Assembly (NCBI GenBank): GCA_965372015.1
Contig: CBDVAP010000163.1
Coordinates: 1-5,331, forward strand
Length of the DNA: 5,331 nucleotides
From: JACZSB01 sp965372015
GTDB lineage: Bacteria; Fidelibacterota; Marinisomatia; SCGC-AAA003-L08; TS1B11
Direction: 5' to 3'
The notes beneath the pieces are model-generated. The model was not told the origin of the DNA. It ran no database searches and saw only the letters and a list, made by a program, of their open reading frames with translations. This document shows positions 1 to 5,331 of the stretch, one piece after another. The first letter of the stretch is position 1. Each line of letters opens with the position of its first letter. Made by a program: the position numbers and the translations under genes.

Positions 1-60
1 TATAGTTCGCGGTTGCCGCCTGTGGCGACAAATTGGATCGGAGCTACAGGGAGGCAGTAA

Positions 61-147
61 ATGACCTCGCGCTTCTCCGTTTTTCGGTTATCCCGATGGT
101 TCGGGAAGGCAACGACCCCGCAATCCCTGCGGTTACATTTAATTTGA
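61..147 (+). CDS. possible small leader ORF, 28 codons
   Basis: An ATG at 61 is preceded by AGGGAGG (48-54) with a 6-base gap, which is a strong ribosome binding site. The frame is open for 28 codons to TGA at 145-147. The predicted peptide begins MTSRFSVFRLSRWFGK and is basic, with no recognisable domain. It starts immediately after a TAA (58-60) that closes a frame open from base 1, so it could follow the tail of an upstream gene. Its stop codon lies inside the inverted repeat at 143-161. I do not recognise the product. It may be a leader peptide or chance; the ribosome binding site is the only real support. Confidence 0.2.
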   Translation: MTSRFSVFRLSRWFGKATTPQSLRLHLI

Positions 148-161
148 TGCAATGCATCAAA
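143..161. promoter_or_regulatory. perfect 19-bp inverted repeat, putative operator
   Basis: The sequence TTTGATGCAATGCATCAAA has two perfect 9-base arms (143-151 and 153-161) around a single central base. It lies about 115 bases upstream of the lipoprotein start, in an otherwise non-coding leader. Length, symmetry and position fit a dimeric transcription factor site. Sugar-utilisation genes are commonly controlled by such repressors (LacI, GntR or ROK families), but the exact regulator cannot be named. No convincing -35/-10 pair was found around it, so its position relative to a transcription start is unknown. As RNA it could also form a hairpin, but the one-base spacer leaves too small a loop without opening arm pairs. 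Confidence 0.5.
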
Positions 162-264
162 AGCCGGGCCGGGATTATTAGGTGCTACCTGAGCGCCGGC
201 CATTTAAATTGAAGGATAGGCTGAACAACAGAGACTGGTCGCTAAAATTCCAATTTGGATTGGT

Positions 265-269
265 GGAGG
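265..269 (+). promoter_or_regulatory. ribosome binding site for TTG start at 276
   Basis: GGAGG lies 6 bases before the TTG at 276. It is the best Shine-Dalgarno near the 5' end of the lipoprotein gene and supports the longer form. A short inverted repeat just before it (CCAAT 250-254 with ATTGG 259-263) could fold next to the site. Confidence 0.5.
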
Positions 270-275
270 TAAATT

Positions 276-2894
276 TTGATATTCTTCAACGGTTATTCCA
301 GCAGAAATCTTTATATAGGATTATGTGAGCACGATTCGATTTGCAAAAGTTGGAAAGTGAAGTCCCTGGGGCTTATGATCCTGGCGCTATCGCTGACCAG
401 TATAGGCCTGGTTTCCTGCGCACAGAAGGACACTGGGGTGCAAGCGGCTTTGCCGGTGCTGGAATTTCCCCAGGCGGGCCTGGACGACCCGGCGGCCTAT
501 CGAGGTTACACTACCCGCTTTTTTCGGGATTCCGGCGGTAATACCGTGCAGATCGCCATCGACCGGCAATCGGGCCGGGTGGTGAATATCTGGGCGGATG
601 CGGCCAATGAGAGCATTTCCTTCACGGCGCGCGACACACAAGGCCAACCGGCTGAAATGAAGTGGGATTCCCCGGGGGCGGAACTATCGTCAGACGGCCC
701 TGCGCGCTATGTGCGCTACACACTCTCGTCGAATGCAGGTGGGCTGGATATCGGCCTGTTCCTCTTAGGGTCCATGCGCCAGGAGCGCGATTACGTCTAT
801 CATAAAGGGAACCTGGAGCCTTTCGGCGGTGAGTTATACAGTGAACAAGCATTCACCGAGATGGTGCACAACCTCGAGGCGCTCTCCCCGGGCGAGCAAA
901 ACCGCCTCCTGGCGCTGCTGCATGCCGAAAGCTTGGCTGAACTGCGTGACCGTCTACTGCCTCAAGTGACCTATCACCAGTCCGATTCGAGCGCCCATGT
1001 GCTGGTCGAGCAGCCCACTTTTGACGGCCAAAACCACTTGTCGTTGGACTTGAGTGTAGAGCTGAGCCGGGCCACCATCGCGGTCTCGAACGGAGTATTA
1101 GCTATCCGTCCGCTTGAGGCCGGACCAATTCGGCTGACCGTAAAAATCGGGACCGATTCGCCCTCCCTGACCCCCTTGCGACGTGATGAGATATTCAATC
1201 AAGACTTTCTAGGCTTCTACGAACGTGCCAAAGCCGAAAGCGAGAGCTTATCATCTGAATCCGGCCGGGCCGCGACCGGCCAGGCTGAAAATGACTCCTG
1301 GTTGCGCTTCCAATGGCTGGACCGCCAGGTGCGCGCTGTGGAACTGTTGGTTTCTCAAGAAAAAACCATGGCCGGGCTGCCCAACTTCGCCACCTATTTC
1401 GGGCGTGATATGCTGTTGTCAATGCTCATGCTGGAACCGGTCTGGTCTCCTTACATGCTCGAATATGTAATCGCTGCCGCTCTGCAGAAGCTGTCTCCAT
1501 TGGGGCAGGTAAGCCACGAGGAAGCCCTGGGAACTCAGGCTATTCGAGAAAACGCCGCCCGGTTCAACCGCCTGGTTACGGAGGTCTTGCAGCGCCAGTC
1601 CCAGGGGGATGATTCGGGAGCTGACAGCCTGCTGGACCAAGCCGCGTCGATACTGCCAGTCATCCAGGTGGTGCGGGAAACCTACAACATGGTGGACGAA
1701 GACTTTCAGCTGGCGGTGGTGGTTGCTCGCTATCTGGCCAGGCCTAATATTCCCGCTAAGGAAAAACGGGCCTTCCTGCTGGCAAAATCGGATGACGGGG
1801 CGCAGACCTCACGGCTGGCGTTGCTGATGCGAAACCTGGCTTACATAACGCAGCTGATGCAACCTTACGTGGATCATCCCGAGGCCGGGAATCTGATCGA
1901 GTTCCCCCGGATTGACGACCAGCGCTGGTTTCCGGGCAGCTGGCGGGATAGCGGAGCAGGCTATGGCAACGGTCGTTTTGCAATGGATATCAATGTTATT
2001 TGGGCTCCCAAGGCCCTGGAATCGGTCGGAGAGATTTTCGCGTTCCTTCGCGAGATAGGCTTCTCCACCGATGAGCTCGAATCGCTGGCGCCTGAGGTCC
2101 GCAACCCGGTGCTGCGCAATTATGCCTTCGACGCCGAAGCTGTACCGGCCGCCCTTAAAATCTGGCAAGGCGCTGTGAAACACTTTGGCGTAAGTCTGTC
2201 TACGCAAGAGGTGCGGCACGGGATCCAGGCCAGGTTAAGCCGGCTTCCGGCCGGAGAACGGGCCTATTGGAAACGGGTTCTGTCGAAGAGTGCCGCCGCT
2301 GAGCAAGGTATTGAGTTCCCGGCGCTTTCCTTGGATGAGGCGGGCCTCCCGATCCCGGTGGTAAATACCGACCCGGCGGCAATATGGTTCCTGGAGGATT
2401 TTACGGACGATATCCTGGCAGGCAGGATTGAACCTTCAGAACTTATCGAGCGGCTTGAGTTTTTTCTCCGGCCTTATCCCGTAGGCCTGTTTATAGAGGG
2501 TGTAGGTCCCTTGGTTGCGAATGACGCCTATGCCGATGAGGCTGTCTGGGAAAACTTCGAGCGTGACCAATACCATTCTCCAAAGGTCGTGTGGGGCCGG
2601 GAGGTGAACTTGATCCTGCTGGGACTGGCCCGGCAAATAGCGGGCGCCCTGGATTCAAACGGCCAAGTCAAGGACCCCAGGCTGGACCCATACGTCCGGC
2701 AGCTGCAGGCTGCCTTGACAAAGGTTCTCAGCGCCGTGGAATCTTCCGGACTTAAGCACAATGAACTGTGGAGTTACCGAATCGTGGACGAAAGGCTGGA
2801 ACCGGTCCGCTATTCCACGAGCTCCGACATACAGTTATGGAACCTTACGGACCTGGCGGTGCAATACGCGCTGGCAGGGATCCCAAAGCATTGA
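276..2894 (+). CDS. lipoprotein with six-hairpin glycosidase-like domain
   Basis: Predicted 872-residue exported lipoprotein. A hydrophobic segment (about 31-46) ends in the lipobox LVSC, so Cys48 would be the lipidated first residue of the mature protein. Residues about 55-300 are rich in beta-type sequence, probably a sandwich domain. Residues about 340-790 look like an (alpha/alpha)6 barrel: YFGRD (374-378), GQVSHEE (410-416), VDEDF (473-477), WRDSGAGYGNGR (556-567) followed by MDIN (570-573), and a C-terminal YHSPKVVWGREVN (766-778). These resemble the WFGRD, GWxDS, IN and VVW blocks of glycogen-debranching/GH63-type enzymes, as I recall the families. Candidate acids include Asp378, Glu415/416, Asp558 and Glu776. 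The substrate is unknown. Start: TTG at 276 has a good GGAGG, but it adds 27 residues before a classical signal peptide. GTG at 357 (Val28) gives a normal 20-residue signal peptide but has a poorly spaced GGAA. The mature protein is the same either way. It is likely co-transcribed with the sugar symporter 95 bases downstream. The lipoprotein call is strong; the enzyme class is inferred. Confidence 0.75.
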   Translation: MIFFNGYSSRNLYIGLCEHDSICKSWKVKSLGLMILALSLTSIGLVSCAQKDTGVQAALPVLEFPQAGLDDPAAYRGYTTRFFRDSGGNTVQIAIDRQSGRVVNIWADAANESISFTARDTQGQPAEMKWDSPGAELSSDGPARYVRYTLSSNAGGLDIGLFLLGSMRQERDYVYHKGNLEPFGGELYSEQAFTEMVHNLEALSPGEQNRLLALLHAESLAELRDRLLPQVTYHQSDSSAHVLVEQPTFDGQNHLSLDLSVELSRATIAVSNGVLAIRPLEAGPIRLTVKIGTDSPSLTPLRRDEIFNQDFLGFYERAKAESESLSSESGRAATGQAENDSWLRFQWLDRQVRAVELLVSQEKTMAGLPNFATYFGRDMLLSMLMLEPVWSPYMLEYVIAAALQKLSPLGQVSHEEALGTQAIRENAARFNRLVTEVLQRQSQGDDSGADSLLDQAASILPVIQVVRETYNMVDEDFQLAVVVARYLARPNIPAKEKRAFLLAKSDDGAQTSRLALLMRNLAYITQLMQPYVDHPEAGNLIEFPRIDDQRWFPGSWRDSGAGYGNGRFAMDINVIWAPKALESVGEIFAFLREIGFSTDELESLAPEVRNPVLRNYAFDAEAVPAALKIWQGAVKHFGVSLSTQEVRHGIQARLSRLPAGERAYWKRVLSKSAAAEQGIEFPALSLDEAGLPIPVVNTDPAAIWFLEDFTDDILAGRIEPSELIERLEFFLRPYPVGLFIEGVGPLVANDAYADEAVWENFERDQYHSPKVVWGREVNLILLGLARQIAGALDSNGQVKDPRLDPYVRQLQAALTKVLSAVESSGLKHNELWSYRIVDERLEPVRYSTSSDIQLWNLTDLAVQYALAGIPKH

Positions 2895-2977
2895 AGACAG
2901 GCCCACGCATATCTTAACTTAGCGAGCCGTAAACTTCAGGGCGGATCACTGGTCAATAAACACTCTCCGGGGAAATT

Positions 2978-2984
2978 GAGGAGG
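2978..2984 (+). promoter_or_regulatory. ribosome binding site deciding the ATC start
   Basis: GAGGAGG, a near-perfect anti-16S match, stands 5 bases before ATC at 2990. It places translation initiation of the symporter there. The first ATG, GTG or TTG in the same frame lies about 190 bases downstream (TTG at 3173). Confidence 0.65.
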
Positions 2985-2989
2985 TTGCC

Positions 2990-4603
2990 ATCAGTACTTT
3001 AGGTCTCATCATCATTGTAGCCTATCTGGCGGGGGTCCTTGGTATCGGGTTCTACTCCTCACGAAAAGGGCGCACCAGTGAGGATTACTTTCTGGCGGGC
3101 CGTAATGTAGGTTGGTTTGCCATTGGCGCTTCGCTGTTTGCCTCCAATATTTCCAGCGAACACTTTATCGGGTTGGCCGGCTCAGGGGCCAGCGGCGGGC
3201 TGGCTGTGGGCCAGTTTGAGTGGCTGGCCTGCTTGATAGTTTTAATCCTGGGTTGGGTGTTTGTCCCGTTTTACCTAAAATCGGGCGTGTTCACCATGCC
3301 TGAGTTCCTGGAGCGGCGCTATAACCGTGCCAGCCGCATGTATCTCACCTCCGTCTCCATCGTCGCCTACGTGCTCACCAAGATATCGGTGACGCTCTAC
3401 GCCGGCGGGCTGCTGCTGAATAAGGTGATGGGCCTGGATATGGTCACCTCGGCCCTGGTGATGGTGATCCTCACCGGCATTTACACGGTGGCGGGGGGCT
3501 TGCGGGCGGTGATCTACACTGAGGTAATGCAAGCGGTTGTCCTGATTGGCGGCGCCCTCACCCTGACCTTGTTGGGCCTTCACGAAGTAGGCGGCTTCTC
3601 CGGGTTGCAGGCCAAACTACCGCCTGAATACTTCAGCATGTTCAAATCCGTCTCCCACCCTGATTTTCCCTGGACCGGCATCATCTTCGGCGCCCCCATT
3701 CTGGGCATTTGGTATTGGTGCACCGACCAGTTTATTGTGCAACGGGTATTGAGCGCCAAGAACATCAATTCCGCCCGTAGCGGCGCCATCTTCGCCGGGT
3801 ATCTCAAAATATTGCCCGTGTTTCTGCTGGTACTGCCCGGCATGATCGCCCTGGCCATGTTCCCCGATATCAGAGGCGATGAAGCCTATCCCGCACTGGT
3901 GACCAGCAACCTGCTGCCGATGGGTGTTAAGGGTATTGTAGTGGCCAGCCTGCTGGCGGCGCTGATGTCATCCCTGGCCAGTTGTTTTAACAGCAGCTCG
4001 ACTTTGTTCACCATGGACTTCTATAAGAATTACCGGCCCGAGGCCTCTGAGCAAGAGTTAGTCTTAGTCGGTCGGCTGGCAACCACTGTGCTGGTCATCC
4101 TGGGTATTCTGTGGGTGCCGTTCATCGGCAGTATCAGCTCCCAGCTGTTCGTCTACCTCCAGAGCGTGCAGGCCTACGTCAGTCCGCCTATCGCGGCAGT
4201 ATTTATTTTCGGTGTTTTCTGGGCCCGGGGAAATGGAAAAGGCGCTATCTGGACCCTGCTGGTAGGGGCCGCATTGGGAGCATTGCGCCTGGTGCTTGAG
4301 ATAATGAGCAATAATTATGGACTATCCATCCCGGCCTTCGAGTGGTTCTATAGCATGAACTTCCTGCATTTCGCAATATTCCTGTTCCTGGTCTCAACTG
4401 CCATTTTAGTCGGCGTAAGTCTGCTCACGCCAAGTGAGAGCGACGCCAAGTTGGCTGGACTGACATTCGCCACGGCCAAAGAAGCCACCGGTGAGTTTGC
4501 CAAGAAAATGGACGTACAGAACCCCCTGTGGAACAAGGTGAATATCGCTTTCTCGGTCGCTTTGGTGCTGATACTCCTGGTTCTGTGGAGCATTTTCTTT
4601 TAG
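2990..4603 (+). CDS. SSS-family sodium:sugar symporter (SGLT type), ATC start
   Basis: Inner-membrane Na+-coupled solute importer, 537 residues from 2990, close to the length of Vibrio SGLT. Family hallmarks run in order. The N-terminal helix is followed by SEDYFLAGRNVGWF (30-43) and GASLFASNISSEH (46-58). GQFEWLA follows, with Glu77 matching the sugar-binding Glu of SGLTs. Next come TMPEFLERRYN (102-112), WYWCTDQ (241-247; Tyr242 at the inner sugar gate) and AGYLK (Lys273). SSLASCFNSSSTLFTMD (about 326-342) is the Ser-rich helix that forms the Na2 site. YLQSVQAYVSPPIAAVF contains Gln391. Retention of these residues points to a working hexose-type transporter, but the exact sugar cannot be read. 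About 14 helices are expected, with a final one at about 518-537. Start: ATC at 2990 sits behind GAGGAGG, and the encoded ISTLGLIIIVAYLAG aligns with the usual MSTLDWIVIVAY-type start. The frame is open upstream only to a TAA at 2957. TTG at 3173 would remove helix 1 and the signature. It follows the glycosidase-like lipoprotein with no terminator between them, suggesting an operon. Confidence 0.9.
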   Translation: MSTLGLIIIVAYLAGVLGIGFYSSRKGRTSEDYFLAGRNVGWFAIGASLFASNISSEHFIGLAGSGASGGLAVGQFEWLACLIVLILGWVFVPFYLKSGVFTMPEFLERRYNRASRMYLTSVSIVAYVLTKISVTLYAGGLLLNKVMGLDMVTSALVMVILTGIYTVAGGLRAVIYTEVMQAVVLIGGALTLTLLGLHEVGGFSGLQAKLPPEYFSMFKSVSHPDFPWTGIIFGAPILGIWYWCTDQFIVQRVLSAKNINSARSGAIFAGYLKILPVFLLVLPGMIALAMFPDIRGDEAYPALVTSNLLPMGVKGIVVASLLAALMSSLASCFNSSSTLFTMDFYKNYRPEASEQELVLVGRLATTVLVILGILWVPFIGSISSQLFVYLQSVQAYVSPPIAAVFIFGVFWARGNGKGAIWTLLVGAALGALRLVLEIMSNNYGLSIPAFEWFYSMNFLHFAIFLFLVSTAILVGVSLLTPSESDAKLAGLTFATAKEATGEFAKKMDVQNPLWNKVNIAFSVALVLILLVLWSIFF

Positions 4604-4701
4604 TCCCGATTGCTCCTCCACCTATAGAGAACCAGCCAATCACGCCATAGGCCTGCCCGGGGCCAGTACGGGGTCCAAGGCGGGGGAGTGAGCGGGCTGA
4701 G

Positions 4702-4762
4702 CACTCACCCCAAACCCCTCCCTCAGCGAGGGAGGGGCCTCACGAAGTGAGCGGGGTGGGTG
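4702..4762. repeat. Y-shaped (three-way junction) intergenic element
   Basis: Three stems nest compactly. The outer stem pairs 4702-4711 with 4753-4762 (10 bp, one G-T). Inner hairpin A pairs CCCCTCCCTC (4715-4724) perfectly with GAGGGAGGGG (4728-4737) around an AGC loop. Inner hairpin B pairs CTCAC (4739-4743) with GTGAG (4747-4751) around a GAA loop. Only AAA, C and C remain unpaired at the junction. The 10-mer AGTGAGCGGG occurs at 4687-4696 and again at 4746-4755. The form suggests a REP- or MITE-like dispersed palindromic element, or a structured RNA at the 3' end of the symporter transcript. Only one copy is in this window, so dispersal is inference. It is not a standard terminator because no T-run follows. 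Confidence 0.5.
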
Positions 4763-4844
4763 AACCCGGGAGCCAACGATGAACATAGCCCCAACCACTG
4801 TTTTCATGCTGCTGCAACCGCCGCCCGGACCCAGGCTGGCGATC

Positions 4845-4860
4845 ACCGCCAAAGGGCGGT
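4845..4860 (+). other. small hairpin upstream of WD40 gene
   Basis: ACCGCC (4845-4850) pairs perfectly with GGCGGT (4855-4860) around a four-base AAAG loop, ending 33 bases before the WD40 start codon. It is followed by AAATTG rather than a T-tract. It could be a leader structure or chance in a GC-rich stretch. Confidence 0.25.
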
Positions 4861-4893
4861 AAATTGCCGGAAATTGAGTGGGGAGCTGATCCG

Positions 4894-5331
4894 ATGAAAA
4901 CAGCACGTTATTACCTGGTAGGTCTCATTCTGTTGGCCGGCGCGGCCCAGCCTACTCGCGCCCAAGCGGATGATCCGGCCCTGCTGCGGACCTTTGAGGG
5001 GCATACCGACTGGGTTCGGTCCGTGGCCTTTTCCCCCGACGGCCGCCAGGCCCTGTCGGGGAGTTCCGATAACACCCTCAAACTGTGGGAGACTGCCAGC
5101 GGGCGGCTGGTGCGGACCTTTGAGGGGCATTCAGGCTGGGTTCGATCCGTGGCCTTTTCCCCCGACGGCCGCCAGGCCCTGTCGGGGAGCTGGGATAATA
5201 CCCTCAAACTGTGGGAAACGGCCAGCGGGCGGCTGGTGCGCACCTTTGAGGGGCATACCGGCTATGTTCGATCCGTGGCCTTTTCCCCCGATGGCCGCCT
5301 GGCCCTGTCGGGGAGTTCCGATAACACCCTC
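4894..5331 (+). CDS. secreted WD40-repeat protein, 3' truncated by window
   Basis: ATG at 4894 follows GGGGAG (4880-4885) with an 8-base gap, and the frame stays open to the window edge (146 codons seen). Residues 1-25 form a Sec signal peptide: Lys2 and Arg5, a hydrophobic core LVGLILLAG, and likely cleavage after Ala25 (AQA) or Ala23. After a short linker come WD40 units of 42 residues with the canonical GH at the start, FSPDG in the middle, SDNTLKLW at the end, and the structural Asp. Units cover residues 32-73, 74-115 and 116-146 (cut). Such units build a beta-propeller that binds proteins or other ligands; here it would lie outside the cytoplasm. A full propeller usually needs about seven units, so much of the gene lies beyond the window, and a further domain may follow. 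The partner is unknown. The gene is separated from the symporter by 290 bases, so it is probably an independent unit. Confidence 0.85.
   Translation, partial: MKTARYYLVGLILLAGAAQPTRAQADDPALLRTFEGHTDWVRSVAFSPDGRQALSGSSDNTLKLWETASGRLVRTFEGHSGWVRSVAFSPDGRQALSGSWDNTLKLWETASGRLVRTFEGHTGYVRSVAFSPDGRLALSGSSDNTL
4987..5331 (+). repeat. 126-bp tandem repeats encoding WD40 units
   Basis: Units start at 4987, 5113 and 5239 (the last is cut after 93 bases), each exactly 126 bp or 42 codons. Units 1 and 2 differ at 10 of 126 positions by my count, units 1 and 3 at 7 of 93, and units 2 and 3 at 11 of 93. Amino-acid changes fall only at unit positions 7, 8, 9, 21 and 27 (T/S, D/G, W/Y, Q/L, S/W). This is far closer than old WD40 repeats normally are and indicates recent duplication or gene conversion. 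Confidence 0.9.

Larger units (their letters stand above)
4604..4893. other. intergenic region between symporter and WD40 gene
   Basis: No gene with a credible ribosome binding site was seen on either strand; the minus-strand open frames here are low-complexity or shadows. The stretch is GC-rich and holds the three-way-junction element at 4702-4762 and a hairpin at 4845-4860. No stem followed by a T-tract was found after the symporter stop, so any terminator is not of the classical intrinsic form. No convincing -35/-10 promoter for the WD40 gene was recognised. Confidence 0.5.

Noticed and set aside
1..60. Open frame of 19 codons ending in TAA, possible tail of an upstream gene
   Set aside because: Too short to recognise or to distinguish from chance; mentioned only as context for the small ORF at 61.
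134..248. Sigma-70 promoter (TACATT 134-139, TAAAAT 243-248, TTGAAG 209-214)
   Set aside because: No -35/-10 pair with acceptable 16-18 base spacing was found; the closest combinations are spaced too far apart.
341..2761. Other-frame and antisense open frames within the lipoprotein gene
   Set aside because: They overlap a gene with clear signal peptide and domain motifs, and encode compositionally biased peptides without family features.
3173..3175. TTG as start of the symporter
   Set aside because: It has no good ribosome binding site and would delete the first helix and the conserved SEDYFLAGRN and FASNISSEH motifs, all encoded in frame upstream.
4715..4737. Intrinsic terminator after the symporter
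   Set aside because: The stem is strong but lies over 100 bases past the stop and is followed by CCTCACG, with no T-tract on the + strand.
4640..5243. Minus-strand open frames across the intergenic element and the WD40 repeats
   Set aside because: They are shadows: a 126-bp repeat unit divisible by three keeps antisense frames open, and the peptides are low-complexity with no credible start context.
4987..5331. CRISPR or non-coding satellite array
   Set aside because: The period is exactly 42 codons, there are no unrelated spacers, and the translation is a canonical WD40 repeat.

Overview
The window comes from a bacterium with moderately high GC. It has GGAGG-type ribosome binding sites, a lipoprotein with a lipobox, and a second exported protein, which together suggest a Gram-negative-type, probably environmental, lineage. 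I cannot name the phylum. A strong Shine-Dalgarno before each gene and the GC content argue against a typical Bacteroidetes genome.

Layout, all genes on the + strand. (1) Bases 1-275 are a leader. It holds a possible 28-codon ORF (61-147) and a perfect 19-bp inverted repeat at 143-161 that looks like a repressor operator. (2) Bases 276-2894 encode a large lipoprotein. It has a beta-rich N-terminal half and a C-terminal half whose motifs resemble the (alpha/alpha)6 six-hairpin glycosidases (glycogen-debranching/GH63-like). (3) After a 95-base gap without a visible terminator, a complete sodium:sugar symporter of the SSS (SGLT) family runs to 4603. Its natural N-terminus, with the first membrane helix, begins at 2990 with an ATC codon directly behind a GAGGAGG ribosome binding site. 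No ATG, GTG or TTG is available there, and the first such codon (TTG at 3173) would delete the first helix. (4) Bases 4604-4893 are non-coding. They contain a compact element at 4702-4762 that can fold as a three-way junction, and a small hairpin at 4845-4860. (5) From 4894 to the window edge runs the start of a secreted WD40-repeat protein built from near-identical 126-bp units. It is truncated by the window.

Interpretation: the lipoprotein and symporter look like a two-gene sugar acquisition unit. A surface- or periplasm-anchored glycosidase-like protein would release or handle a glycan, a Na+-coupled SGLT-type transporter would import the sugar, and the palindrome in the leader is a candidate site for control. 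The WD40 gene probably has its own transcription unit and shows no evident link to the sugar genes. The most unusual points are the ATC start, the 19-bp operator-like palindrome, the Y-shaped intergenic element, and the homogenised WD40 repeats, whose amino-acid differences cluster at a few sites. I did not find a convincing entirely new multi-gene system.
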